Origin: Pseudomonas oryzihabitans
GTDB taxonomy: Bacteria > Pseudomonadota > Gammaproteobacteria > Pseudomonadales > Pseudomonadaceae
Length of the DNA: 64,000 nucleotides
Assembly (NCBI RefSeq): GCF_001518815.1
Contig: NZ_CP013987.1
Span: 186,001 to 250,000 of the forward strand
Direction of reading: 5' to 3'
Below are positions 9,412-17,276 of the stretch, in pieces. The notes under the pieces are model-generated. The model saw only the letters and a program-made list of their open reading frames with translations, was not told the origin of the DNA and ran no database searches. The position numbers and the translations under genes are program-made. Position 1 is the stretch's first letter; each line of letters starts with the position of its first letter.

Positions 9412-10320
9412 ATGATCCGCTTCGACGACCTCGGCCTCTTCGTGCGCTCCGCCGCCCTGGGCAGCTTTTCCCGCGCTGCCCGCGAGGCAGACCTCTTGCC
9501 AGGTCAGGTGAGTGCCGCCATCGGGCGGCTGGAGCGGGAGCTGGGCATTCGCCTGTTCGCTCGCTCGACGCGCAGCCTGAGGCTCACCGCCGAGGGCGAG
9601 GCCTATCTGCCCTATGCCCGGGAGGTGCTGGAGACCTTGCGCGAGGGACGCGAGCGGCTGCAGGGGGAAAGCCCCGAGCTGCGCGGGGTGCTGCAGGTGG
9701 CGGCGCCTTCGGATCTGGGGCGCAATCTCTTGCTGCCCTGGCTGGCGGAATTTCGCCAGCGGCATCCCGGCCTGACCCTCAGGCTCTACGTCTCGGATCA
9801 GCAGGCCGATGTCTATCGCGATCCGGTGGACATCGCCATCCGCTATGGCCGCAGCCAGGATGACAGCCTGGTCGCCCTGCCACTGGCGCCCGACAATCAT
9901 CGCCTGCTGGCCGCGGCGCCGGCCTACCTGGCGCGCCATGGCGCGCCAGGTAGGCTGGATGACCTGGTCGAGCATGCCTGCCTGCTCTACCAGCTGCATG
10001 GTCGCACCTATGACAAATGGAGCTTTCCGCTGGCCGAAGGTGGCCAGCGGCAAGTCGGTGTCAGCGGGCCGCTGCAGAGCGATGATGCCGAGGTGGTGCG
10101 GCGCTGGGCGGTGGCCGGGGAGGGCATCGTCTACAAGTCCTGGCTGGACATGCGCGACGATCTCGAGACCGGGCGGCTGGTGCGGGTGCTGCCCGACCAG
10201 CTTGGCGAACCCCTGCCGTTGCAGCTGTTCTGTCCACACCGGCGCCAGTTCTCGCCGGCAGTCCGGCAACTGCATGGCTGGCTGGCGGAACGCTTCGCGG
10301 GCCTGACGGGCCAGCCATAG
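9412..10320 (+). CDS. LysR-family transcriptional regulator
   Basis: A 302-residue LTTR: N-terminal winged helix (DLGLFVRSAALGSFSRAAREADLLPGQVSAAIGRLERELGIRLFARSTRSLRLTAEG in successive segments) and a PBP-like effector domain. The divergent layout with the 9307-6483 reductase operon suggests it controls that operon from the shared 104-bp gap. The reading frame contains a 34-bp perfect DNA palindrome (9922-9955), encoding around AYLARHGAPGR in the effector domain. It ends 47 bp from the convergent ohr gene, with a terminator hairpin between. Confidence 0.88.
   Translation: MIRFDDLGLFVRSAALGSFSRAAREADLLPGQVSAAIGRLERELGIRLFARSTRSLRLTAEGEAYLPYAREVLETLREGRERLQGESPELRGVLQVAAPSDLGRNLLLPWLAEFRQRHPGLTLRLYVSDQQADVYRDPVDIAIRYGRSQDDSLVALPLAPDNHRLLAAAPAYLARHGAPGRLDDLVEHACLLYQLHGRTYDKWSFPLAEGGQRQVGVSGPLQSDDAEVVRRWAVAGEGIVYKSWLDMRDDLETGRLVRVLPDQLGEPLPLQLFCPHRRQFSPAVRQLHGWLAERFAGLTGQP
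9922..9955. repeat. 34-bp perfect palindrome inside the LysR coding sequence
   Basis: Reading outward from the centre between 9938 and 9939, 17 bases on each side are exact reverse complements. The core is CTGGCGCGCCATGGCGCGCC, which contains two AscI-type GGCGCGCC sites around an NcoI-type CCATGG. It is fully coding. On mRNA it would form a very stable hairpin with almost no loop. Confidence 0.9.
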
Positions 10321-10322
10321 AA

Positions 10323-10352
10323 AAGGGCGCGTCCCCGAGGAGGCGCGCCCTT
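10323..10352. terminator. Convergent terminator hairpin between lysR and ohr
   Basis: Inverted repeat AAGGGCGCG-N12-CGCGCCCTT between the convergent stops of the LysR gene and ohr. The A-flank on one side and TT on the other suit bidirectional use; the T-tract is short. Confidence 0.6.
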
Positions 10353-10367
10353 GGACGTTCCCCGGTG

Positions 10368-10784
10368 TCAGGCCAGGGTCAGACGCACGTCCACGTTGCT
10401 GCGGGTGGCGTTGGAGTAGGGGCACACCTGGTGGGCTTTCTCGACCAGGTCCTCGGCCACCGCGCGCTCCAGGCCCGGCAGGCTGATGGTCAGCTCGACG
10501 TCTAGAGCGAAGCCGGTGGGGATCGGGCCGATGCCGACTTGGGCGGTCACGCTGACGTCAGCCGGTACGGCGATCTTTTCCTTGGCACCCACGAACTTGA
10601 GCGCGCCGATGAAGCAGGCCGAGTAGCCGGCGGCGAAGAGTTGCTCGGGGTTGGTGCCGGCACCACCGGCGCCGCCCAGCTCCTTGGGCGTGGACAGCTG
10701 CACGTCCAGGGCCTTGTCGCTGCTGATGGAACGGCCGTCACGGCCACCGGTGCTGGTTGCAGACGCGGTATAGAGGATGTTCAT
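10368..10784 (-). CDS. ohr: Organic hydroperoxide resistance protein Ohr
   Basis: A 138-residue thiol peroxidase of the OsmC/Ohr family that reduces organic and fatty-acid hydroperoxides using lipoylated partners. Both redox cysteines are present: C57 in [12 protein letters not shown] and C121 in [26 protein letters not shown] and the N-terminal [16 protein letters not shown] are typical of Ohr rather than OsmC. It lies downstream of ohrR on the same strand with a 144-bp gap holding the OhrR-type operator repeats, so it has its own inducible promoter. Confidence 0.95.
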   Translation of the reverse strand: MNILYTASATSTGGRDGRSISSDKALDVQLSTPKELGGAGGAGTNPEQLFAAGYSACFIGALKFVGAKEKIAVPADVSVTAQVGIGPIPTGFALDVELTISLPGLERAVAEDLVEKAHQVCPYSNATRSNVDVRLTLA

Positions 10785-10800
10785 GGCGTGCTCCTGTTTA

Positions 10801-10886
10801 GGTATTGCGATAACTGTTTGGCCGGACGTTGACCGTGAGAACCGACAAGGTATGGACTTAAGTTATCGCGATACCTGTTATCGCGC
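10801..10886. promoter_or_regulatory. OhrR-type operator repeats upstream of ohr
   Basis: Two 15-bp elements in inverted orientation, GGTATTGCGATAACT (10801-10815) and AGTTATCGCGATACC (10861-10875), match at 14 of 15 positions as reverse complements. A further half-copy, TGTTATCGCGC, follows at 10876-10886. The first element lies 17 bases upstream of the ohr start. Position and neighbouring OhrR make them operators for the peroxide-sensing repressor; the spacing would allow looping or side-by-side dimers. Confidence 0.72.
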
Positions 10887-10928
10887 AAATATATTTTCAG
10901 GAGCAGGCGACCAGTGGCAGTGAGCCGG

Positions 10929-11363
10929 TTAGCGCGTCAGCTTGGCGCGTAGTGCCATCAGGTGTTCGCGCAGCTCGCACATCTGGGCATCTCCCAGCGC
11001 ACAGTAGCCGCTAATGGTCCCGTTGATCTCCCGTGCCCGCTCTCGCAGGGCACGGCCGCCCTCGGTGAGTTCGATGGACAAGTTGCGTTCGTCTTCGGCA
11101 TTGCGTTGCCGGGTTACGTAGCCCTCGGCCTCCAGGCGCTTGAGCACCGGGGTCAGGGCGCCCGAGTCCTGGTGCAGACGGCGCGCCAGCTCCTTGAGCG
11201 GCAGGTGATCGTTTTCCCAGAGCACCAGCATCATCAGGTACTGCGGGTAGGTCAGGCCCACCTCTTCGAGCAGCGGCTTGTACACCTTGGTCATGGCCAG
11301 GGAGGTCGAGTACAGCGCGAAGCACAGCTGCTGATCGAGAAGAAGGGGGTCTTTGGTGGTCAT
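10929..11363 (-). CDS. ohrR: OhrR, MarR-family organic peroxide sensor
   Basis: A 144-residue MarR-type repressor. The N-terminal reactive cysteine is present (DQQLCFALYSTS, C14), and there are two C-terminal cysteines (C121 and C129), which fits the two-cysteine class that locks into a disulfide after sulfenate formation. The winged helix is visible in LPLKELARRLHQDSGALTPVLKRLEAEGYVTR. The start at 11363 (MTTKDPLLL) is chosen over a frame 15 codons longer because of length and the GAGGCGGG upstream. ohr is the evident target. Confidence 0.93.
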   Translation of the reverse strand: MTTKDPLLLDQQLCFALYSTSLAMTKVYKPLLEEVGLTYPQYLMMLVLWENDHLPLKELARRLHQDSGALTPVLKRLEAEGYVTRQRNAEDERNLSIELTEGGRALRERAREINGTISGYCALGDAQMCELREHLMALRAKLTR

Positions 11364-11450
11364 GGCGGTCCCGCCTCGGTAAATGAGAAGTGATTCTACC
11401 CCGAGCATTTGGGTAGCATTAGCCTTTCGCTTTCAGACCCTGCGGTTTCC

Positions 11451-12968
11451 ATGCGTATCCATGTCTCCTTCATCGATCGGGTCGGCATCACCCAGGAAGT
11501 CCTGGCGTTGCTCGGTGCCCGCAATCTCAACCTCGATGCCGTGGAGATGGTGCCGCCCAACGTCTACATCGACGCGCCGACCCTGAGCGCGGCGGTGTTA
11601 GAGGAATTGCGCGCCGCCCTGCTGACCGTGGTGGGGGTCGAGGCGGTCCGGGTGGTGGACATCCTGCCCGGCCAGCGTCGCAGCCTGCAGCTCGATGCCC
11701 TGCTTGCCGCCATGGCCGATCCGGTGCTGGCGGTGGACGGCGAAGGCCGCATCCTGCTGGCCAATCCGGCCTTCGCCGCGCTGGCCGGCGAGGGTGCCGG
11801 CACGACCCTCGCCGACCTCTTCAATGACAGCGAGTTGCCAGCCGAGCTGCTGGCCCAGGGCTTTCGTCTGCCCCTGCGCGAGGTAGTACTGCGCGGCCAG
11901 GCCCTGTTGCTGGACGCCACCCCCATCGGCGAGCCGGTAGGCGGGCTGGCCGGGGGGCTCCTGACGCTCTATGCACCCAGCCGCATCGGCGGTCGGCTGT
12001 CAGCGCTACGCCATGACACCCCCGAGGGCTTCGATTCCCTGCTGGGCGATTGCGCGGCCATCCGTACGCTCAAGGCCCGGGCCCAGCGCCTGGCGGCCCT
12101 GGAAGCCCCGCTGTTGATCCTGGGTGAGACCGGCACTGGCAAGGAGCTCGTCGCGCGGGCCTGTCATGCCGCCAGTGCCCGGCGCGATGCGCCCTTTCTC
12201 GCCCTGAACTGCGCCGCCCTGCCGGAGAGCCTGGCCGAGAGCGAACTGTTCGGCTATGCCCCGGGCGCCTTCACCGGTGCGCAACGTGGCGGCAAGCCGG
12301 GTCTGCTGGAGCTGGCCGACCAGGGCACGGTGTTTCTCGACGAGGTCGGCGAGATGTCGCCCTATCTGCAGGCCAAGCTGCTGCGGTTTCTTTCCGACGG
12401 CACCTTCCGCCGCGTCGGTGGGGCCCACGAGAGCCAGGTCAACGTACGCATCCTGGCTGCGACTCACCGCGACCTGCAGGCCATGGTGGCCGCGGGAAGC
12501 TTTCGCGAAGACCTCTTCTATCGTCTCAATGTGCTCAGCCTGCAGGTCCCGGCGCTGCGCGAGCGCGGCCAGGACATCCTGCTGCTGGCACGGCACTTCC
12601 TGCAGCAGGCCTGTGCCCAGATCGGCCGGCCGCCGTGCCGCCTGGCACCGGCCACCTACGGTGTGCTGGTGGGCAATGCCTGGCCAGGCAACGTTCGCCA
12701 GTTGCAGAACATCCTCTTTCGCGCCGCCGCCATCAGCGAAAGCGGCCAAATCGATGTCGAGGACCTGGATCTGGCCGGTACTGCAATGGCCGGGCAGCTG
12801 GAAACCGAGGTCAGCACCCTGGAAGCCGCCGTCCAGGGCTACGAGGCGGCGCTGCTGGAACGGCTCTATCCGCAGTATCCGTCCAGCCGCCAGCTGGCCG
12901 CACGCCTGCAGGCCTCCCATTCGGCCATTGCCATGCGGCTGCGGCGTTACGGGATCCCGCGGCGCTGA
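11451..12968 (+). CDS. gcsR: GcsR-like (TyrR-family) sigma-54-dependent activator of glycine cleavage
   Basis: A 505-residue enhancer-binding protein: N-terminal ACT-like domain (MRIHVSFIDRVGITQEVLALLG), PAS (about 80-160, LLAAMADPVLAVDGEGRILLANPAF), AAA+ domain with Walker A GETGTGKE and the sigma-54 contact loop GAFTGA, and a TyrR-type C-terminal helix-turn-helix (SSRQLAARLQASHSAIAMRLRRYGI). The N-terminal ACT-PAS pattern recalls P. aeruginosa GcsR (PA2449), a TyrR-like activator of the gcvH2 operon. The assignment is supported by a consensus sigma-54 promoter and tandem 18-bp sites in front of gcvH, 4.1 kb downstream. A TTG 14 codons upstream is less likely than this ATG. Alternative: another TyrR/PhhR paralogue. 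Confidence 0.82.
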   Translation: MRIHVSFIDRVGITQEVLALLGARNLNLDAVEMVPPNVYIDAPTLSAAVLEELRAALLTVVGVEAVRVVDILPGQRRSLQLDALLAAMADPVLAVDGEGRILLANPAFAALAGEGAGTTLADLFNDSELPAELLAQGFRLPLREVVLRGQALLLDATPIGEPVGGLAGGLLTLYAPSRIGGRLSALRHDTPEGFDSLLGDCAAIRTLKARAQRLAALEAPLLILGETGTGKELVARACHAASARRDAPFLALNCAALPESLAESELFGYAPGAFTGAQRGGKPGLLELADQGTVFLDEVGEMSPYLQAKLLRFLSDGTFRRVGGAHESQVNVRILAATHRDLQAMVAAGSFREDLFYRLNVLSLQVPALRERGQDILLLARHFLQQACAQIGRPPCRLAPATYGVLVGNAWPGNVRQLQNILFRAAAISESGQIDVEDLDLAGTAMAGQLETEVSTLEAAVQGYEAALLERLYPQYPSSRQLAARLQASHSAIAMRLRRYGIPRR

Positions 12969-12986
12969 GCGCCGCAGGCGCCTGGA

Positions 12987-14711
12987 TCAACGCAGCACGT
13001 TGGTCTTGGCCAGATCCACGACTTCGCTGCCACGGCCACTCATCACCGCGCGCAGCATGTAGAGACTGAAACCCTTGGCCTGGGCGGCCTCGATCTTCGG
13101 TGGCAGCGACAGCTCCTGCTTGGCGATGCGCACGTCCACCAGCGCCGGGCCGGGGTGGGCGAAGGCCTCTTCCAGGGTGGCGTCGAGCAGACTGGCCGAT
13201 TCCACCTTCCAGCCGCGCACGCCGCATGCCTCGGCCACCCGGGCGAAATCGACCTCACCCAGATCGGTGGTCTCGTCGATCATGCCGGCGGCCTTCATCT
13301 CCATGGCGACGAAGCCCAGGGTGGCGTTGTCGTAGACGATGACCTTGACCGGTAGCTTTTCGCTGGCGAGGGTCGCCAGTTCGCCCAGCAGCATGGACAG
13401 CCCACCGTCCCCCGCCAGGGCGACCACCTGGCGCCCGGGATAGGCCGCTTGCAGGCCCATGGCCTGGGGCAGGGCGTTGGCCATGGAGCCGTGGCTGAAG
13501 GAGCCGGCCAGCTTACGTTCGAAGTTCATCGCCAGGTAACGCGCGGCCCACACCGTGGGGGTGCCGACGTCGCAGGTAAAGAGGGCGTCCGCTGCGGCCA
13601 GTTCGCTGACCCGGGTGGTGAGGTACTGCGGATGCAGGGGTTCACCGTCGGCGGTGGCGGTGGCCAGCTCGTCCAGCTCGGCGCGGGTCTTGCGATAGTG
13701 CTGCTGGGCCTTTTCCAGGAAGCGGCTGTGGCTGTTGGGCTTGAGCCGCGGCAACAGGGCGTCCAGGGTGGCGCGGACATCACCCACCAGGCCTTTGAGC
13801 AGGGGGGTGCGCACGCCCAGATGAGCCCCGCGTATGTCGATCTGCACCACCCGGCCATGGTCCGGGAAGAAGTTGCGATAGGGGAGGTTGCTGCCCAGCA
13901 TCAGCAGCAGGTCGCATTCCTTGAGCGCGTGATAGCCGGACGAAAAGCCGATCAGCCCGGTCATGCCCACGCCATAGGGATTCGAATACTCGATATGGGC
14001 CTTGCCGCGTAGCGCATGAACCACCGGTGCCTGCAGCCGCTCGGCCAGGGCGACCACCTGGGCATGGGCACCGGCGCAACCGGCGCCGCAGAGCAGGGTG
14101 ATGCGCTTTTCGCCGGCCAGGAGTTCGGCCAGAGCGTCCAGCTCGGCCTCCGGCGGGACCACCACCGGACGCACCGGCTCGCTCCACTGGGCCTGCTTGA
14201 TCGGTGCCTCGGCCAGGGCCACGTCGCCCGGGATCACCACCACCGACACCGAGCGATTGAGGATGGCCGAGCGCATGGCGGTTTCCAGGATGCGCGGCAG
14301 CTGCTCGGGATGGGACACCACCTCGCAGAAGTCGCTGCAATCACGGAACAGGCGCTCCGGGTGGGTCTCCTGGAAATAGCCAAGGCCGATCTCGCTGGAG
14401 GGAATCTGGGCGGCGATGGCCAGGACCGGCGCACCGCTGCGCTGGGCGTCGAACAGGCCGTTGATCAGGTGCAGATTGCCCGGACCGCAGGAGCCGGCGC
14501 AGACCGCCAGGCGTCCGCTGGTGTCGGCGGCGGCACTGGCCGCGAAGGCAGCGGCTTCCTCATGACGCACGCCACGCCAGCGGATGCGATCACGCGTGCG
14601 CAGGCTTTCGGTGAGGCCGTTGAGCGAATCGCCCGGCAAGCCCCAGATGGTATCCACACCAGCGGCTTCGAGGGTGGCGACGAGCAGATCGGCAACGGTT
14701 TTCACAGCCAT
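12987..14711 (-). CDS. poxB: Pyruvate dehydrogenase (quinone/cytochrome), PoxB
   Basis: A 574-residue ThDP- and FAD-dependent peripheral membrane enzyme, near E. coli PoxB in length (572). It decarboxylates pyruvate to acetate and passes electrons to ubiquinone. Seen: GVDTIWGLPGDSLNGL, the activating glutamate in VRHEEAAAFAA, AGSCGPGNLHLINGL, FQETHPERLFRDCSDFCE, the ThDP-binding motif GDGGLSMLLGELATL...YDNATLGF, and a C-terminal tail LPPKIEAAQAKGFSLYMLRAVMSGRG where the E. coli enzyme has its membrane-binding helix. The ATG at 14711 is chosen; the open frame extends about 99 codons upstream but is not PoxB-like. It converges on the gcsR-like gene with an 18-bp gap. Confidence 0.92.
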   Translation of the reverse strand: MAVKTVADLLVATLEAAGVDTIWGLPGDSLNGLTESLRTRDRIRWRGVRHEEAAAFAASAAADTSGRLAVCAGSCGPGNLHLINGLFDAQRSGAPVLAIAAQIPSSEIGLGYFQETHPERLFRDCSDFCEVVSHPEQLPRILETAMRSAILNRSVSVVVIPGDVALAEAPIKQAQWSEPVRPVVVPPEAELDALAELLAGEKRITLLCGAGCAGAHAQVVALAERLQAPVVHALRGKAHIEYSNPYGVGMTGLIGFSSGYHALKECDLLLMLGSNLPYRNFFPDHGRVVQIDIRGAHLGVRTPLLKGLVGDVRATLDALLPRLKPNSHSRFLEKAQQHYRKTRAELDELATATADGEPLHPQYLTTRVSELAAADALFTCDVGTPTVWAARYLAMNFERKLAGSFSHGSMANALPQAMGLQAAYPGRQVVALAGDGGLSMLLGELATLASEKLPVKVIVYDNATLGFVAMEMKAAGMIDETTDLGEVDFARVAEACGVRGWKVESASLLDATLEEAFAHPGPALVDVRIAKQELSLPPKIEAAQAKGFSLYMLRAVMSGRGSEVVDLAKTNVLR

Positions 14712-14900
14712 GACAAAGACTCCAGGCAAGGGTGGGGGAGGGCAAAGCCGCTTGGCAGAGGTCTTGTTGTGCCTTCTTGGTCCGACGAAGCGGGGCGGAA
14801 GTTCGCGACCGTCTCGGCGTTTCACCCGGTGAGCGGTAGGTGTGCGACCTGCAGGCGCGGTGATAATTGCGCTCGGCTTATCTCGACAAGGAGCGTCTTC

Positions 14901-15305
14901 GTGCTGTCCGCCTATCTCAGCGGGTTTCCCGCGTTTCTGCTCTACCTGTTGCTGTCCCTGGCCCTGCTTGGGCTGTTCTGCGTGCTCTACACCTGGCTCA
15001 CGCCGCACCGCGAGTGGCAGCTGATTCGCGCCGACGTGCCCGCCGCGGCCCTGGCTTTCGGTGGCAGCATGCTTGGCTTCGTGTTACCCCTGGCCGGTGC
15101 CATGCGGGTGGCGGTGAGCCTGACCGACTTCCTGCTCTGGGCGGTCATCGCCCTGGTCACCCAGTTGCTGGCGTTCCAACTGCTGCGCCTGGGCCTGCCC
15201 GGGTTGCCGCAGCGGCTGGCGGCCAACGAGATGGCCAGCGGCATTTTCACCGCCTGCTTCGCCATTGCCGTGGGCGTACTCAACGCCGCTGCCATTACGG
15301 GGTGA
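14901..15305 (+). CDS. DUF350 integral membrane protein (YjfL family)
   Basis: A 134-residue protein with four predicted membrane helices (FPAFLLYLLLSLALLGLF; ALAFGGSMLGFVLPLAG; TDFLLWAVIALVTQLLAF; a C-terminal FTACFAIAVGVLNAA). The start is a GTG (VLSAYLSG) with AAGGAG seven bases upstream. DUF350 is the YjfL family; in E. coli yjfL-yjfM-yjfC lie together, and the next two genes here are the yjfM and yjfC equivalents, nine and three bp apart. Function is unknown; the conserved trio suggests a membrane-associated step connected with glutathionylspermidine-like chemistry. Confidence 0.85.
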   Translation: MLSAYLSGFPAFLLYLLLSLALLGLFCVLYTWLTPHREWQLIRADVPAAALAFGGSMLGFVLPLAGAMRVAVSLTDFLLWAVIALVTQLLAFQLLRLGLPGLPQRLAANEMASGIFTACFAIAVGVLNAAAITG

Positions 15306-15314
15306 GGGCGGGCC

Positions 15315-15869
15315 ATGAAACGCAGCAAGTGCCTGCATCTGGTATTACTCGGCGCCTCTCCGCTGATCATGACCGGCTGCAATGACAAGCCGGAAACTGG
15401 TTTCCTGTATCGGGACCCGCTCGATTGCCAGAGCGGCGGCCTGTTCAAAGCCGGCTTATGCGAACAGGAATATGCCCGGGTGCTGGCGTTGCACCGGCAG
15501 ATCGCACCGCGCTATACCACCCAGGCCGATTGCGAGGCGGACTTCGGCAGCGCACGCTGCCAGGGGGTTGATCAGGTATCAGGTGCCTATGCGCCGCTCC
15601 TATCTGGTTACCTGCTGGGTACGGTGCCGGTCAGCGCCACGGGCTCACAAGGCCAGCGGCTAGACTGGCTGGAGCAGCGTTTCCCTAGCGAACCGCTTTA
15701 TCAGGGGCTGGGTGACGACCATTTGCGGAGTAACTGCAACGAATACGTCGGCCGCCGCTCGGGGCCGCTGTTGGTCAGCAATGCCCTGACCCGGATAAGG
15801 CCTGCGCCCCATGTCCAGCGGGGTGGCTTCGGTCTCAAGGCATCGGCGCTCTGCTCCCAGGGAGGCTAA
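15315..15869 (+). CDS. DUF1190 protein (YgiB/YjfM family), probable envelope protein
   Basis: A 184-residue protein beginning MKRSKCLHLVLLGASPLIMTGCND, a signal peptide ending in a weak lipobox (MTGC), so a lipoprotein is possible. The mature part is cysteine-rich (DCQSGGLFKAGLCEQEY, DCEADFGSARCQGV, RSNCNEYVG), as in YgiB/YjfM. It ends with a gly-rich tail. It sits nine bp after the DUF350 gene and three bp before the ATP-grasp synthetase-like gene, in the same order as E. coli yjfLMC. Molecular function is unknown. Confidence 0.8.
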   Translation: MKRSKCLHLVLLGASPLIMTGCNDKPETGFLYRDPLDCQSGGLFKAGLCEQEYARVLALHRQIAPRYTTQADCEADFGSARCQGVDQVSGAYAPLLSGYLLGTVPVSATGSQGQRLDWLEQRFPSEPLYQGLGDDHLRSNCNEYVGRRSGPLLVSNALTRIRPAPHVQRGGFGLKASALCSQGG

Positions 15870-15872
15870 ACC

Positions 15873-17027
15873 GTGCAACGTATCTCCTTCAGCGAACGTC
15901 CTGACTGGCGCCAGCAGGCCGAGGCCCTCGGCTTCGCCTTCCATACCTTCGACGGCGAACCCTACTGGGACGAGACCGCAGCCTATCGCTTCAGCCTGCG
16001 GCAGATCGAGGACGACATCGAGACGCCCACGACCGAATTGCACGAGCTATGCCTGGCGTTGGTGGACGTCATCGTCGAGCGTGAGGAGCTGCTGGAGCGG
16101 CTGCATATACCGCGCTTCTTCTGGGATCACCTGCGCATCAGCTGGCGGCGCCGTGAGCCTTCGCTCTATGGCCGGATGGACTTCTGCTACAGCGGCCAGG
16201 GCCCGGCCAAGCTGTTCGAACTCAACTACGACACCCCCACCTCGCTCTACGAGGCAGCCTATTTCCAGTGGCTGTGGCTAGAGCAGCAGCGTGAGCGCGA
16301 GGCACTACCGCCCGCCGCCGACCAGTACAATCTGATCCAGGAGCGGTTGATCGAGACCCTGGCTGAGCTGGGTGTACCCCAACCACTGTACCTGGCCGCG
16401 GTGCGCGACTCGCTGGAGGATCGCGGTACCGTCGATTACCTGCGCGACTGCGCCCTTCAGGCCGGGCTGGAGGCTCGCTTCCTGGCCATCGAGGACATCG
16501 GTCTGGAGCGCTCGGGCACCTTCGTCGATCTCCAGGGCCATTCCATCTTCAGCCTGTTCAAGCTCTATCCCTGGGAGCACCTGCTGGAAGACGCCTTCGG
16601 TGCGGCAATCCCTGCCAGTGGCACCCGCTTCGTCGAGCCTCCCTGGAAGGCGCTGCTCAGCAACAAGGGCATTCTGGCGTTGCTCTGGGAGCAGCATCCA
16701 GGGCATCCCAATCTTCTGCCCGCCTATTTCGATGCCCGACCCAGCACGCACCTGCCACCCGGCTGGGTGCGCAAGCCACTGTTCTCCCGGGAAGGCGCCA
16801 ACGTCACCCTCCATGCCCGCGACGGTCGTCAGGCGGCGGTGACTGGCCCCTATGGCGGGGCGACCATCCGCCAGGCGTGCCAGCCGCTGCCCTGTTTCGA
16901 TGGCCACTATCCGGTGCTGGGCAGCTGGGTGGTGGGCGATCGAGCCTGCGGCCTGGGCATCCGCGAAGATCGTTCGCTGATCACTCAGGACAGCTCGCGT
17001 TTCCTGCCGCACTTCATCCTCGACTAA
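15873..17027 (+). CDS. Glutathionylspermidine synthase-family ATP-grasp ligase (YgiC/YjfC)
   Basis: A 384-residue protein matching the synthetase domain of Gss only, without the N-terminal amidase. Seen: DGEPYWDETAAYRFSLRQIEDDIE, GRMDFCYSGQGPAKLFELNYDTPTSLYEA, FSLFKLYPWEHLLEDAFG, PPWKALLSNKGILALLWEQHPGHPNLLPAYFD and VRKPLFSREGANV. The start is a GTG with GGAGG eight bases upstream. The YgiC/YjfC group is related to glutathionylspermidine synthase, but its true substrates are not established, so an ATP-dependent C-N ligase acting on a peptide and an amine is the safe reading. Confidence 0.86.
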   Translation: MQRISFSERPDWRQQAEALGFAFHTFDGEPYWDETAAYRFSLRQIEDDIETPTTELHELCLALVDVIVEREELLERLHIPRFFWDHLRISWRRREPSLYGRMDFCYSGQGPAKLFELNYDTPTSLYEAAYFQWLWLEQQREREALPPAADQYNLIQERLIETLAELGVPQPLYLAAVRDSLEDRGTVDYLRDCALQAGLEARFLAIEDIGLERSGTFVDLQGHSIFSLFKLYPWEHLLEDAFGAAIPASGTRFVEPPWKALLSNKGILALLWEQHPGHPNLLPAYFDARPSTHLPPGWVRKPLFSREGANVTLHARDGRQAAVTGPYGGATIRQACQPLPCFDGHYPVLGSWVVGDRACGLGIREDRSLITQDSSRFLPHFILD

Positions 17028-17080
17028 GAGGCGACTTCAACGTGTAGCTTGGCTGTCGGACCCAGGAGCCCAGCTAATTT

Positions 17081-17159
17081 CGTATCGATTACGATACGGC
17101 GTACTTGAATCGATACGGACATGGCAGGCTCCTGCTCGGATCGTAACGATTTCGCTACA
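17081..17159 (+). promoter_or_regulatory. Three tandem 18-bp GcsR-type activator sites upstream of gcvH
   Basis: Site 1, 17081-17098: CGTATCG-ATTA-CGATACG, a perfect 7-4-7 inverted repeat. Site 2, 17100-17117: CGTACTT-GAAT-CGATACG. Site 3, 17142-17159: CGTAACG-ATTT-CGCTACA. Centres are 19 and 42 bp apart, near whole helical turns, so dimers would line up on one face. The 7-4-7 form matches what I recall of the P. aeruginosa GcsR sites (TGTAACG-N4-CGTTCCG, three in tandem). They end about 52 bp before the -24 element. Confidence 0.8.
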
Positions 17160-17210
17160 GACGGAATCTGCTGATCTATCTAAGCCGCTGAAATCATTGA
17201 ATTTTATTCC

Positions 17211-17226
17211 TGGCACTAGCCTTGCA
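17211..17226 (+). promoter_or_regulatory. Sigma-54 (-24/-12) promoter of the gcv operon
   Basis: TGGCACTAGCCTTGCA matches the RpoN consensus TGGCAC-N5-TTGCA at every position. Transcription would begin near 17237, giving a leader of about 40 bases. A GGAATCTGCTG/CAGCAGATTCC inverted repeat (17163-17173 and 17228-17238) flanks it. Confidence 0.92.
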
Positions 17227-17276
17227 ACAGCAGATTCCATCTATCCATCAGGACCAAGGTCCGCAGGAGTCTGGCA

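Noticed and set aside
17028-17276. Glycine riboswitch in the gcvH leader
   Set aside because: The leader after the sigma-54 start is only about 40 bases, too short for a tandem glycine aptamer, and no aptamer core was seen.
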